Assembly: GCA_963837715.1 (NCBI GenBank)
Contig: CAWIOF010000002.1
Location: forward strand, 2,232,001-2,296,000
Reading direction: 5' to 3'
DNA: 64,000 nucleotides
Source: JANYLB01 sp963837715
GTDB lineage: Bacteria > Actinomycetota > Acidimicrobiia > IMCC26256 > JANYLB01
Below are positions 8,453 to 17,356 of the stretch, piece by piece (the first letter of the stretch is position 1; the number at the start of each line of letters is the position of its first letter). The notes under the pieces are model-generated. The model had not been told where the DNA came from, did not search any database, and was given only the letters and a program-made list of their open reading frames with translations. Position numbers and translations under genes: made by a program.

Positions 8453-8481
8453 GCGCGGACCCTAGCGCCGACCTTCGCCGG

Positions 8482-9117
8482 CTACCGGGAGAGCAGGCCG
8501 ATCGTGTAAGCGCAGCCCCAGCCGGAGTACCCGCCGTAGTCGTAGACCCGCTCGGCCACGATGATCTGCTGTTCCCGCGTCGCGAGTCCCGCGTTCGATG
8601 CGAACTGTTGACCACCGAACGCATTCCACGTCGAGTTCGCGAACCCGACGCCGCCGGAGTAGCTCGAGCCGCGCATCGACCAGTTCCCACCGGTCTCGCA
8701 CACGGCGATGCGATCCCACACCGCGTCGCGCGCGGCCTTGGCCGCTTGCGCGGCCTGTACACCGGTGACCCATGCCACCGCGGCGCGCAGCTGCTCCGCC
8801 TCCGCCGCGCGTCGACGCGCGTCGAGCACGGCAACCGTGAACGCGGAGGCCGTCATCGACGTTCGCATCGACTCCTCGACGCGATCGACGACGACCGTCG
8901 CGGGCTGACCGATCTCGGTCTTCACCGCGTCGCGCGCGTCGCCGCTTGCGCCGTCGCGAGCGTTGCGTTCGGTACGGCGACCGGTGTCCTGTTCCTTCGC
9001 CGCCGCGCCTGCCGGCGATGCACCGACGACAAACGTCGCGGTGGCGACCAGCAGCACGATCAGGGTGCGCGTGTGGGTTCCGATCGACACGCGCGTCGAT
9101 CCAGCATCCATGCTCAT
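8482..9117 (-). CDS. Secreted Rpf-like transglycosylase
   Basis: Residues 18-40 form a signal peptide ending near 'GASPAGAAA'. After a long Ala/Arg-rich, probably helical linker comes a C-terminal Rpf-type transglycosylase domain (about 131-205). It contains 'WDRIAVCETGGNW' with catalytic Glu141, 'SGGVGFANSTWNAFGG' and 'REQQIIVAERV'. Cys140 and Cys202 could form the usual disulfide. Rpf enzymes cleave peptidoglycan glycan strands and promote regrowth from dormancy. The protein has 211 residues. Starts at residues 1 and 3 (ATG AGC ATG) are both possible. The upstream 219-base gap holds a hairpin. Confidence 0.9.
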   Translation of the reverse strand: MSMDAGSTRVSIGTHTRTLIVLLVATATFVVGASPAGAAAKEQDTGRRTERNARDGASGDARDAVKTEIGQPATVVVDRVEESMRTSMTASAFTVAVLDARRRAAEAEQLRAAVAWVTGVQAAQAAKAARDAVWDRIAVCETGGNWSMRGSSYSGGVGFANSTWNAFGGQQFASNAGLATREQQIIVAERVYDYGGYSGWGCAYTIGLLSR

Positions 9118-9177
9118 GTGGGGGAGACCTCCCAGCCTCGGCGCGCGCGTTCCAACACGCTGCGTTTCGGGGTGAGA

Positions 9178-9198
9178 GGTCAGGCTACGCGGCTGACC
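9178..9198 (-). other. Hairpin in the leader of the Rpf-like gene
   Basis: GGTCAG (9178-9183) and CTGACC (9193-9198) form a perfect six-base stem about 60 bases upstream of the Rpf-like start, inside a 219-base region (9118-9336) that has no gene. The rest of the gap holds the promoter of the divergent DUF3817 gene and nothing else I recognise. Rpf genes of other actinobacteria often carry a ydaO (c-di-AMP) riboswitch here. This leader is shorter, and I could not match the ydaO core by eye. Confidence 0.3.
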
Positions 9199-9336
9199 CC
9201 TGGGTCCGTCGAATCATCCCCGCGTTTTCGCAGGTCAGGGCGTCGAGAACGGTCCCGAGCTGCCTCGGAACGGGCTGGGTGATGCTCCCACCGGCCCGGT
9301 CCGGCACCGCGGCTCCGGCTCATCTACCGTTCCGAC

Positions 9337-9699
9337 GTGCCCGATTTCGTCGACGCCACGTCGTCCGAGCTGGAACGCAAGGCCCGTGCGCTGCAATGGG
9401 TCTGCGTCGCGGAGGCCCTCACGTACTCGGTGCTCCTGTACTTCATGATCACGGGCAACGACCTCGGGCGGACGTTGACTGGTTCGCTGCACGGCGTGGT
9501 CGTTCTCGCGTTCGCGGCGATGGTCATCATGATCACACCGGCGATGCGGTGGTCGTGGTGGTACGTGGTGGCAGTGCTGCTCACCGGTCCGATCGGCGCG
9601 ATCCTCGTCTACGAGCGAATCCGGCGCCACGGCGTCCCCGAGGAGTTCCGCATCAGAACGGCGACGCGCGCGTCGGAACCCTCCTCGGCCGCCCACTGA
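9337..9699 (+). CDS. DUF3817 integral membrane protein
   Basis: The GTG at 9337 opens a 120-residue protein with three hydrophobic helices. The plan is that of DUF3817: 'LERKARALQWVCVAEALTYSVLLYF', 'TGSLHGVVVLAF' with the conserved His, and 'WWYVVAVLLTGPIGAILVYERI'. The family is widespread in actinobacteria and of unknown function. It is transcribed away from the Rpf-like gene and followed 30 bases later by the thioesterase. Confidence 0.85.
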   Translation: MPDFVDATSSELERKARALQWVCVAEALTYSVLLYFMITGNDLGRTLTGSLHGVVVLAFAAMVIMITPAMRWSWWYVVAVLLTGPIGAILVYERIRRHGVPEEFRIRTATRASEPSSAAH

Positions 9700-9729
9700 C
9701 CGGCGCCGCGTCGCGCTCGGGCCTGTAGG

Positions 9730-10590
9730 TTGCACTCGATGGACGCCCAGGCCTTCTACGGGTTGTTGCCGACCGACGATCCGATGCGCTGGCGACTTCC
9801 GGTCGTGCCCGAGTTGTGCTCCGGGCTCGGCACGCTCTTCGGTGGGTGCGGGTTGGGGGCCAGCCTCGTCGCGTTGGAGCTCACCACCGGACGGCCGACC
9901 GTGTGGGCGACCGCGCAGTACCTCTCCTACGCGCGACCGCCCTCGATCCTCGACATCACCATCGACGAAGTGGTGCGGGGCCACCAGATCTCGCAAGCGC
10001 GTGCGGTCGCGCGTGCCGACGGCGAGGAGATCCTCACCGTGAACGCCGCGCTCGGCGAGCGATCGGTTCCGCTCTCGGGTGAGTGGGCGATCCGACCCGA
10101 CGTCCCCCCACCTGCCGAGTGCCCTCCCCGGCAACTGTTCGACCGCCACCAGAACACGATCCTCAGTCGCCTCGACATGCGACTGGCCAACGCCCGCAAC
10201 ATGGAGGACTTCCCGGCCGAGCCCGGCGACGGACGCTCCTCGCTCTGGGTCCGGCTGCCGGGACTCCTCGAGATGTCGGCGGGTGCGCTCGCGATCGTCG
10301 GCGACTATGTGCCGTTCGGCATCGGCCAGGCGCTCGGCCAGCGCGCGGGCGGGAACAGCCTCGACAACACCTTGCGCGTCGCGAGCAGGGTCCCCACCGA
10401 CTGGGTGCTCGCCGACGTGCGGGTGCACGCTGTGCGCGACGGGTTCGGCCACGGCCTCGTGCACCTCTGGGCCGAAGACGGCACCCTGCTCGGCACGGCG
10501 AGCCAGTCGACCATCGTGCGAATGTGGAGAGAGGACCTTGATCGGTCGGAGTCCGTGACGAACGGGTCCGACGAACAAACCCGGCGATGA
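9730..10590 (+). CDS. Thioesterase-family (double hotdog) protein
   Basis: A protein of 283-286 residues resembling actinobacterial acyl-CoA thioesterase family members. Two hotdog-like halves are suggested: 'SGLGTLFGGCGLGASLVALELTTGRP' followed by 'ATAQYLSYARP', and a C-terminal 'ADVRVHAVRDGFGHGLVHLW'. Members hydrolyse acyl-CoA esters. The ATG at 9739 ('MDAQAFYG') is the likelier start; the TTG at 9730 adds three residues. The last 15 residues are hydrophilic and variable. It precedes the F420-dependent oxidoreductase by 13 bases, so the two are likely cotranscribed. Confidence 0.75.
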   Translation: MHSMDAQAFYGLLPTDDPMRWRLPVVPELCSGLGTLFGGCGLGASLVALELTTGRPTVWATAQYLSYARPPSILDITIDEVVRGHQISQARAVARADGEEILTVNAALGERSVPLSGEWAIRPDVPPPAECPPRQLFDRHQNTILSRLDMRLANARNMEDFPAEPGDGRSSLWVRLPGLLEMSAGALAIVGDYVPFGIGQALGQRAGGNSLDNTLRVASRVPTDWVLADVRVHAVRDGFGHGLVHLWAEDGTLLGTASQSTIVRMWREDLDRSESVTNGSDEQTRR

Positions 10591-10603
10591 GTGAGGCCAG
10601 ACC

Positions 10604-11578
10604 ATGACACCCGAAGCCACGGCACCAATCCAACGATGGGGCATCACGGTCCCGTTCAACGGCGTTCCGCTCCACGAGCATCGGAGCTGGTTCGAGGAGC
10701 TCGTCGACCTCGGCTACACCGACATCTGGTCGAGCGAGGCCGACGGCCACGATGCGTTCACGCCACTCGCGCTCGCAGCCGCGTGGACACCGTCGCTCCG
10801 GCTCGGTACCGCCGTCGTCCCCGCGTACACGCGCGGCCCCGCGCTCCTGGCCCAGACCGTCGCCAGCCTCGCCGATGCGGCACCGGGACGAGTCGCGCTC
10901 GGTCTCGGCACGTCGTCGAACGTGATCGTCGAACGGTGGAACGGGATCCCGTTCGACAAGCCGTACCAGCGGGTGCGCGACACGATCCGCTTCCTCCGCG
11001 CCGCGCTCTCGGGAGAGAAGGTCACCGAGGAGTACGAGACGTTCTCGGTCCGCGGATTCCGGTGTGGCGTGAAGGTCGACGTCCCGCCCCCGATCCTGGT
11101 CGGCGCGCTCCGGCAGGGGATGTTGAAGCTCGCCGGGACCGAAGGCGACGGCGCGATCGTCAACTGGCTGTCGGCCGACGACGTCCGGACGGTTGCCCCG
11201 TACGTCAACGGCAAGGAGCTCGCGGCCCGTATCTTCGTGCTGCCCTCGGAGGATCGCGACGCGGTCCGCTTCGTCGCCCGCCGCATGATCGCCGCGTACC
11301 TCAACGTGCCGGTGTACGCCGCGTTCCACGACTGGCTCGGTCGGGGCGAGATGCTCGCGCCCATGTGGGACAAGTGGCAGGCCGGCGACCGGAAGGGTGC
11401 GACGGAGGCCATCCCCGACGAGCTCATCGACCAGTTGGTCGTCCACGGTTCACCCGAGGAGTGCCGCGCCCACCTGCAGCGGTACGTCGACAACGGGATC
11501 ACCACCCCGGCGCCGGCCATCCTCGCCGGACCCGACGACACCCGCAGACTCATCCGCGCCCTCGCCCCCGACGCATAG
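10604..11578 (+). CDS. F420-dependent LLM-class oxidoreductase (Rv3093c-like)
   Basis: The 324-residue sequence has the bacterial luciferase-like TIM-barrel pattern: 'WGITVPFNGVPLHEHRSWFEEL', 'YTDIWSSEADGHDAFTPL', 'RLGTAVVPAYTRGP' and 'GRVALGLGTSSNVIVE'. It resembles the actinobacterial subgroup around Rv3093c, whose members use reduced F420 rather than FMN. The substrate is unknown; pairing with a thioesterase hints at acyl or lipid metabolism. The presence of fbiA and fbiB genes in this window supports F420 use. The ATG at 10604 follows 'GAGTGAGGCC', a weak site. Confidence 0.85.
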   Translation: MTPEATAPIQRWGITVPFNGVPLHEHRSWFEELVDLGYTDIWSSEADGHDAFTPLALAAAWTPSLRLGTAVVPAYTRGPALLAQTVASLADAAPGRVALGLGTSSNVIVERWNGIPFDKPYQRVRDTIRFLRAALSGEKVTEEYETFSVRGFRCGVKVDVPPPILVGALRQGMLKLAGTEGDGAIVNWLSADDVRTVAPYVNGKELAARIFVLPSEDRDAVRFVARRMIAAYLNVPVYAAFHDWLGRGEMLAPMWDKWQAGDRKGATEAIPDELIDQLVVHGSPEECRAHLQRYVDNGITTPAPAILAGPDDTRRLIRALAPDA

Positions 11579-11678
11579 GTACCGGGAGAGGTCGCCGGAC
11601 CGCCTAGCCTGGGTCGCGGAGCGGGTCGGACGTCTCGGCGCGAACATCGGCGCCACTGAGCCATCGGAGCGAACGCAC

Positions 11679-12287
11679 ATGGAAGCGACCGGATCGGGGA
11701 CCAGAGCCCTGATTCTCGAGGTCGCCCTCCACAAGTTCGCCGATCACGGCTTCGCGGGGACGAGCCTCACCGAGATCGCCGACGAGGTCGGGATCCGCCG
11801 GCCGAGCCTCTTGCACCACTTCCCGTCGAAGGAAGCGCTCTACCGGGCCGTGCTCCTCGAGTCGTTCGCCGACTGGCTCTCCCTCGTGGAACAGGCCGTC
11901 GCCGCGCCCGATCGTGAGGGCTGGCCCCAGGTGGAGCGCGTCCTGCGCGCCGCGTTCCAGTTCTTCGAGGAACACCCGGAGTTCGTCCGCCTGGTCCGGC
12001 GCGAGGCACTCGAGGGTGGTTCGTTGCTGGCCGACGAGCTCGGCGAGACGATCCGGCCGTGGTTCGACCGCGGGACCGCGTTCCTCGAGCGCGAGATGGA
12101 CGCCGGACGCCTCCGCCGGTACGACGCGCGGCAGCTGCTGCTCACGGGGTACGGCGCAGTGCTCTCCTACCTCTCCGACGCACCACTGGTCACATCCCTG
12201 CTCGACGAAGACCCGCTCTCGCCCGCGATGCTCAAGGAACGCCGCGAGCACGTGATCGACGTGCTCCGCAGCGCGCTGCAACCCTGA
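11679..12287 (+). CDS. TetR/AcrR family transcriptional regulator
   Basis: The ATG at 11679 opens a 202-residue protein with an N-terminal TetR helix-turn-helix: 'ILEVALHKFADHGFAGTSLTEIADEVGIRRPSLLHHFPSKEALYRAV' (residues 10-57). A helical ligand-binding region follows. Such repressors sense small hydrophobic ligands. The gene follows the F420 enzyme by 100 bases in the same direction and could control the DUF3817-thioesterase-LLM group, but no clear palindromic operator was found in the gap. The frame is open upstream, but that part is a shadow of the LLM gene. Confidence 0.9.
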   Translation: MEATGSGTRALILEVALHKFADHGFAGTSLTEIADEVGIRRPSLLHHFPSKEALYRAVLLESFADWLSLVEQAVAAPDREGWPQVERVLRAAFQFFEEHPEFVRLVRREALEGGSLLADELGETIRPWFDRGTAFLEREMDAGRLRRYDARQLLLTGYGAVLSYLSDAPLVTSLLDEDPLSPAMLKERREHVIDVLRSALQP

Positions 12288-12320
12288 GGCGAGGGCCCGG
12301 CGTCGGCCCGCAGGCTCACC

Positions 12321-15300
12321 TCAGTGGCGCATGTCCGGCGCACGATCGGCCAACGCGTCCAGTCCGCTCGCCGCGACCGCCGCCCAGTGCGGCGCCGCCG
12401 CCGCGCTCGCCATCTCGACGGCTCGCCCGAGATGTCGCCGGGCCGCGTCGGGGTCGTCGAGCGCGAGGGCGAGACGGCCCAGCCAGTGGTGGCCGGGACC
12501 GAAGACGGCGCCGCCCGCGCCGAAGACACACCACTGCTCGGCGCACGGAGTCAGCGCGTCGACGAGAACTCGACGCTGGCTCGTCGTACCGATCCTGCTC
12601 GCGACCGCGGCCAGGAGCCCGAGCGCGCCGAGCGTCATGTTGTCGTGGGCGAGCAGCACGGCGGACGACGACACCACGCGGTCGAGGATCGCGCGCGCCT
12701 CTCGTTCACGGCCGGACTCGCTGCAGATCACCGCGAGCGGGGCCAGCCCCGCGTGGATGCGCCGATCGTCGGGCAACGCGGTGACCGACACCCGGTGCAT
12801 CCCGGCCGCGAGCTCGCGAAGACGATCCTGCGCGTAGCGCAACGCAAAGGTCTGGAGGAACGACACCCCGTCGGCCTCGCTTTGCTCGAGGTCGACTCCG
12901 AGGCTCTTGGCGGCCCGGATGAGATCCTCGGCCTCCGACGTGGGCGCGACCATGACCGCCCGGGTCGCGCGCAGTGCGCTCGCCCAGTACACGTCCGCCG
13001 GTACACCCTGCGCCGCGGCAACCGTCGTGAACTCTGCGAGCTCGCGCTCGAAACCCTGGTCGTCGCCCGCTTCGAGGAGGTCGACGAGCAACGTGCGTCG
13101 GGCCCGCCCGACGAGAGCTCCGAGGCCCTCGTCGTCGCAGAGGTCGACCAGCTCACGACTCAAGCCCAAGCGGGCCTCGGCCGACGTGGGATCCCGGGTC
13201 AGCCCCCGGTGCAGAGAGATGAGCGCGGCTGCGATGACCTCGGGATCGGGTACCCGTCGGGCGAGGGCCAGCCCTTCGGTCGCCGTCCGCACTTCGGCCG
13301 GTTCGTCGTAGTAGCGAACCGCACCGGTCGAGCAGAGGAGCCAGGCCTGTCGTCGGGGATCGTCGTGCTCGACCGCGAGTGCGTCGTCGAGGAGCTCCCG
13401 ATGGATCGGCAGGAAGGAGTCGACCGTCGCGTAGCGTGGAGTCGCGGCGATCGCGATGTCGGCCACGAGGTCGTCGGCCTCCCCCTCCTTCGCGTACCGA
13501 GCCGCGTCGACGAACGCGGCGCGCGCCTCGCCCCGCCGACCGGAGCGCTCCAGGGCCTCGCCGAGCGCGAGCAGCGCAGTCGACCGCTGGCGTGGTGACC
13601 ACTCCGCGGCGTCGGCGAGCTCGAGTCCGGATCGGTACCACTGCACGGCGTCACCGTGGGCGAATCGAAGCGAAGCGTCGTGCCCGGCGCGGACCGCCAG
13701 CTCGGCGGCATGCAAGGGCTCCCCGAGTGGGAGCGCGGCAGCGAAGTGACGGGCCGGCTCCGCCCAGCGCGCCGAGCGCGGCGGCGCCAGCTCCGCCTCG
13801 GCCTCGAGCACCGCCCCGGCCCGCAGGTGGAGGCGACTCCGTCGACTCGGGGTGATCCCGCGGTAGATCGCATTTCCGACGACGGGATGACAGAAGGTGA
13901 ACAGGTCGAGCTGCTCGCCTTCCACGAGAAACCCGGCGTCGATCGCGTCTTCGAGGCCCGCCAGCGCGTCGCCCTGCGACAGACCGGCGGTCGTCGCCAC
14001 GGCGCGAAGTGAGAACTGACTGCCGAGCACCGAACCCGTCTCGAGCACGGTTCGGCCCACCGGGGTCAGACGACCCAGCCGACGCTGGACGAGAGCCCGG
14101 ACACCATCGGGAGCGATGTCGCGCAGCGGTGGGCCCGGGTGGGTCTGGGCGAGGTCACGCACGACTTCGAGCACGAACAACGGATTGCCGTTCGTGATCT
14201 CCTGCAGCTCGTCCATCGCGCCGGCCAATCGCAGCTGCACGACTTCCGGCGCGCTCGCCTGCACGAGTGCGAGTAGCTCGTTGGTGCCGAGTCCGTCGAG
14301 CGTGATCTCGACATCGGGCTTCGCCAGGCGACCCTGCGACAACGCGCGGTCGAGTGTCGGGTCCGACGGCGCCTCGTCGTGTCGATACGTCCCGACGAGC
14401 ATGAGTGACGCGGAGCTGTGACTCGCCACGTGACGCAGCAACGACACCGTGTCTGCGCTCGCCCAGTGCAGATCCTCGATCACCAGCACCGTCGGCACCG
14501 ACCGGTCCCCGACGAAGAGCCGACTCACGGCGTCGAACAACCGGTAACGACCGGCGCTCGCGTCGACGTTCTGTGCCGGGTCGACGAAGCGATCCGACAG
14601 GTCAGGGAGCAGGACACCGAGCTCCGGGACCAGGTCGGGGCCCGGAGCGGCATCGATCAGCTTCCGGACCAGATGTGGGAAGGGTCCGTACTCGGTGGTC
14701 GAGTCCGGCTCGCAGCTCCCGACGAGCACACGGGCGCCGGCGCCTTCAGCTGCGACGACGAGCTGGTGGACGAGCGCGGTCTTCCCGACTCCCGCGGTAC
14801 CGCGGACGAGTACCAGTCGGACCGCTCCCGCGAGCACCTCCGCCCACGCCTGTTCGAGCGCCCCGAGCTCGGCGGTGCGGCCGATGAAGGGTTCGACCCG
14901 CGCGGTCCGTACGGTCCCGACCCGGGTTGTCTGGCGCGGGGCGTCGAGCTCGGGACGTTGGAGGACGATTGCCAACTCGAGCTCGCGCAGCGACGGCGAC
15001 GGCGGGATCCCGAGGGCTTCGTCGAGGGCCTCGCGGAGTCGGCTGAACTCCCGCAGCGCTTCGGATTGGCGGCCCGACCGGTACAGGGCGAGCATCAGGC
15101 GCTCCACGAGCCCTTCTCGCAGCGGGTGATCGGAGGTCGTGTGCTCGAGCACCTCGCACGCGCGTTCCGGCCGACCGAGCGAGAGCTCCGAGTCGGCGAG
15201 CTGCTCGATCGCAGCCAGACGGAGGTTGTCGAGCCGGACCGCCTCCGCGTGCACCACCTCGAGGTCGCGGACGTCGGCGTACGCAGGTCCCCGCCACGAA

Positions 15301-15722
15301 CGAAGCGCCGACGCCAGGCTCTCGCTCGCCTCGGCCGGTTCGCCGGACGCCGCCCGGTTCCGGGCCGTGACCAGCGCCGCCTCGAACGCGAGCACGTCGA
15401 AGCCCTCGCGGCCCGCTCGCACGCAGTACCCACCGCCCCGCCGCTCGATCGGCGTCGTGGCGCCGGCTCCGAGGGCACGCCGCAGGTGGGTCAGGTGCAC
15501 CCGGAGGGCGACGGACCCGGAGTCCGGGGGAGCTCCCGACCAGAGCTCGTCGACCAGCTGCTCGGCGGGGACGGCGCGGTTCACCCGGGCGAGGAGGAGC
15601 GCAAGGAGCATGCGGGACTTCCGACGCGTCAGCGGGACCGTCGCGGTGTCTCGACGAACATCCAACGGTCCGAGCGCGAAGAAGTGCATACCCCCGCGAG
15701 TCAACCCGTCGGCGTCGCCCAT
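12321..15722 (-). CDS. BTAD-type transcriptional activator with AAA ATPase and TPR-like C-terminus
   Basis: The 1133-residue protein starts with an OmpR-like winged helix (about 12-105, 'FALGPLDVRRDTATVPL'). A bacterial transcriptional activation domain follows (about 110-260, 'FDVLAFEAALVTARN', 'HPLREGLVERLMLALYRSGRQSEALREF'). Then comes an AAA ATPase with Walker A 'GTAGVGKTA' and Walker B 'VLVIEDLHWA'. The long C-terminal half is helical and TPR-like, as in MalT/AfsR-type regulators. Such proteins bind direct-repeat DNA and are gated by nucleotide and signal binding. An internal Met at residue 12 is an alternative start. No biosynthetic cluster adjoins it. A candidate operator lies just ahead of the gene. 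Confidence 0.9.
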   Translation of the reverse strand: MGDADGLTRGGMHFFALGPLDVRRDTATVPLTRRKSRMLLALLLARVNRAVPAEQLVDELWSGAPPDSGSVALRVHLTHLRRALGAGATTPIERRGGGYCVRAGREGFDVLAFEAALVTARNRAASGEPAEASESLASALRSWRGPAYADVRDLEVVHAEAVRLDNLRLAAIEQLADSELSLGRPERACEVLEHTTSDHPLREGLVERLMLALYRSGRQSEALREFSRLREALDEALGIPPSPSLRELELAIVLQRPELDAPRQTTRVGTVRTARVEPFIGRTAELGALEQAWAEVLAGAVRLVLVRGTAGVGKTALVHQLVVAAEGAGARVLVGSCEPDSTTEYGPFPHLVRKLIDAAPGPDLVPELGVLLPDLSDRFVDPAQNVDASAGRYRLFDAVSRLFVGDRSVPTVLVIEDLHWASADTVSLLRHVASHSSASLMLVGTYRHDEAPSDPTLDRALSQGRLAKPDVEITLDGLGTNELLALVQASAPEVVQLRLAGAMDELQEITNGNPLFVLEVVRDLAQTHPGPPLRDIAPDGVRALVQRRLGRLTPVGRTVLETGSVLGSQFSLRAVATTAGLSQGDALAGLEDAIDAGFLVEGEQLDLFTFCHPVVGNAIYRGITPSRRSRLHLRAGAVLEAEAELAPPRSARWAEPARHFAAALPLGEPLHAAELAVRAGHDASLRFAHGDAVQWYRSGLELADAAEWSPRQRSTALLALGEALERSGRRGEARAAFVDAARYAKEGEADDLVADIAIAATPRYATVDSFLPIHRELLDDALAVEHDDPRRQAWLLCSTGAVRYYDEPAEVRTATEGLALARRVPDPEVIAAALISLHRGLTRDPTSAEARLGLSRELVDLCDDEGLGALVGRARRTLLVDLLEAGDDQGFERELAEFTTVAAAQGVPADVYWASALRATRAVMVAPTSEAEDLIRAAKSLGVDLEQSEADGVSFLQTFALRYAQDRLRELAAGMHRVSVTALPDDRRIHAGLAPLAVICSESGREREARAILDRVVSSSAVLLAHDNMTLGALGLLAAVASRIGTTSQRRVLVDALTPCAEQWCVFGAGGAVFGPGHHWLGRLALALDDPDAARRHLGRAVEMASAAAAPHWAAVAASGLDALADRAPDMRH

Positions 15723-15729
15723 ACGAAGA

Positions 15730-15772
15730 CGCTAACCGTCCTCCCCCACCGGCGTTAGCGGATCGTTAGCGG
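15730..15772. promoter_or_regulatory. Candidate SARP/BTAD-type operator with TTAGCGG repeats
   Basis: CGTTAGCGG occurs at 15753-15761 and again at 15764-15772, an exact 11-base period. A related inverted copy (GGTTAGCG on the minus strand) lies at 15730-15737. Winged-helix SARP-type regulators typically bind heptamer direct repeats spaced one helical turn apart. The site is 8-50 bases upstream of the BTAD gene start, so autoregulation is the simplest reading. Confidence 0.45.
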
Positions 15773-15861
15773 TGCCGCGGTCGAGTGCGTCCCGTGCGTT
15801 GTGAACCCACCGTCCCCGCCTCCGCATCCCAGCCGACCATCACGCCCCGCGAGGAGACCCG

Positions 15862-16218
15862 ATGGGTCCGACGCTGAGCGCGGTCGGGCGTGCGGGTGCC
15901 CACTTCGCCGATGCCGCGCAGCGTCCGAGGCTGCGCGCGTGGCTGGTCGAGGGCGTGCCCTTCCTCGACATGATCAAACGGCTCGGCTTCGACCGCCTCG
16001 TCGACGACGATCTGCGCGCGGCGATCGAGGGCCTCGACGGCGAGGCGGTGGCGACGATCCGCCAGGTCGCGATCGCCGAGATCGACCGCCTCGGCGATGC
16101 CGCGCAGGCCGAGCTCCCGTTCGAATGCACCCTCGCACGCATCGAAGGTCCGGTCGACGTGACGCGTCGCGACACCGATGGACGCCCGGTCGTGGTCATC
16201 ACGGCCGCCGACTCGTGA
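15862..16218 (+). CDS. Hypothetical protein, 118 residues
   Basis: The ATG at 15862 is preceded by GAGGAGACCCG, a good ribosome-binding site. The translation is acidic and helical ('RPRLRAWLVEGVPFLDMIKRLGF', 'AIEGLDGEAVATIRQVAIAEIDRL') and ends in a short beta-rich tail. No signal peptide or membrane segment is present. I do not recognise a family. It is divergent from the BTAD regulator, so the shared spacer with the TTAGCGG repeats could control it too. Confidence 0.6.
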   Translation: MGPTLSAVGRAGAHFADAAQRPRLRAWLVEGVPFLDMIKRLGFDRLVDDDLRAAIEGLDGEAVATIRQVAIAEIDRLGDAAQAELPFECTLARIEGPVDVTRRDTDGRPVVVITAADS

Positions 16219-16307
16219 GGCGAGGTTCCGTGGGCGACCCATCGACGACCACGTGGCGGCCGAGATCCGACGGTAGTCCCAGGCACGGACGGCGCCCACC
16301 CTCGTCG

Positions 16308-16610
16308 GTGTGCACGACGACCTCCGTCGTGGCCGCGTACCTCAATGCGCTGCGCGCCGCACAGGAGGCGACCGGAGAGCAACCGACCCCGGATGAGCTC
16401 TGGGAGCTCGAGGTCTTGTTCGTGTCAGTGGCGCGCTCGTACTCCTCGATGCGGGGGATCGAGTACGCCACCTGGCGCGAGGCCGGGGTACCCGTACGCG
16501 TCCTCGGCCTCGCCGCGATCCAACCGGGGGCGGAGCCCGAGGTCTCGCCCACTCGCCCGACCAGGGCCGAAGATCCCTGCAGTCGAGGCCGACTGGACTT
16601 CAGAAGCTGA
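16308..16610 (+). CDS. Small hypothetical protein, about 100 residues
   Basis: Starting at a GTG (16308) or a second GTG seven codons on, this frame encodes 'SVVAAYLNALRAAQEATG', 'PDELWELEVLFVSVARSYSSMRGIEYATWREAGVPVRVL' and then a Pro-rich tail. The 'YATWREAGVP' stretch resembles short helix-turn-helix-like tails seen in small actinobacterial proteins. The gene overlaps the end of the convergent maleylpyruvate isomerase family gene by 11 bases. No clear ribosome-binding site was found. It may be a real small gene or a chance open frame. Confidence 0.35.
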   Translation: MCTTTSVVAAYLNALRAAQEATGEQPTPDELWELEVLFVSVARSYSSMRGIEYATWREAGVPVRVLGLAAIQPGAEPEVSPTRPTRAEDPCSRGRLDFRS

Positions 16611-17349
16611 AGTCTCGTTGCCAGCGGTCGAGCATCGCCACATCGCCGAACACGTCGAGCGCGGTGGGAGGGATGCGGCCGACGAGGAACAGGAGGAGAT
16701 CCGATGCGCGCCCACGAGCCGCGACATCGCCCTTGGCGTGCACGCGCGTCGTCTCGATCCCGTCGCCGGTGAACCGGATGAGCCACTCGCCGTCGGCGTC
16801 GGTCGCGTGCAGGTGGATCGTCTCCCCCGACCCTCGGAGCGCCGCCACTTCGGGGCGGAACGCCAACATGAACGGGAGGTTGTCGAGCTGCTCGTCGATG
16901 CCGTCGACCGCCACGTCGGCCGGGATCGGTCGGTCGATGCCGGTGGCGTTGCTCGCGTCCCAACCGTGGACCGCGGTCTCGTGCGCCATGCGTCGGGCCC
17001 AGAATCGGGCATGGTGGTCGCCGCTCCAGGACCACACGGGCGTCTCGGGATCGGTGCCGGCGAGGACGTCGAGCAGGCGGCTGGTCCCGGCCTCGAACCA
17101 GTCGAAGATGTCTTCGCGCTCGACCGGCACCTCGCCGAGCTCGGCCTCGACGTAGCCGGTCGCGCGGGTCGAGACGAGCGTCGTCGCCCACCGCTGCGTC
17201 GTCCCGGCGTGCAGCACGAGTGCGTGGACGTCCCACTCGGGGCACGACGGAACCCGGGCGTCGACCCCGGCGGTGTGGGCCGACACCACGAGGCCCTCGG
17301 ACGCGGTGCGGATGGCAGCAAGAGGTTCCATCGCACCAACGTATTGCAC
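16600..17349 (-). CDS. Maleylpyruvate isomerase family mycothiol-dependent enzyme (DinB-like)
   Basis: The 249-residue protein has a DinB-like four-helix N-terminal domain with 'VPSCPEWDVHALVLHAG' and 'RRMAHETAVHGWDA', which supply the metal-binding His residues. A C-terminal SCP2-like domain follows ('HLHATDADGEWLIRFTGDGIET'). Members include mycothiol-dependent maleylpyruvate isomerase and many uncharacterised thiol-transfer enzymes. The likelier start is the Met at residue 7 ('MEPLAAIR'). It is eight bases downstream of the SRAP gene in operon-like order SRAP to this gene reversed (both minus). The substrate is unknown. Confidence 0.85.
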   Translation of the reverse strand: MQYVGAMEPLAAIRTASEGLVVSAHTAGVDARVPSCPEWDVHALVLHAGTTQRWATTLVSTRATGYVEAELGEVPVEREDIFDWFEAGTSRLLDVLAGTDPETPVWSWSGDHHARFWARRMAHETAVHGWDASNATGIDRPIPADVAVDGIDEQLDNLPFMLAFRPEVAALRGSGETIHLHATDADGEWLIRFTGDGIETTRVHAKGDVAARGRASDLLLFLVGRIPPTALDVFGDVAMLDRWQRDFSF

Positions 17350-17356
17350 GCGCGCA

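Noticed and set aside
12324..13598. Long plus-strand open frame of 424 codons
   Set aside because: It lies wholly inside the minus-strand BTAD regulator, lacks recognisable motifs and is Arg/Gly/Val-rich, as expected for a shadow frame in G/C-rich DNA.
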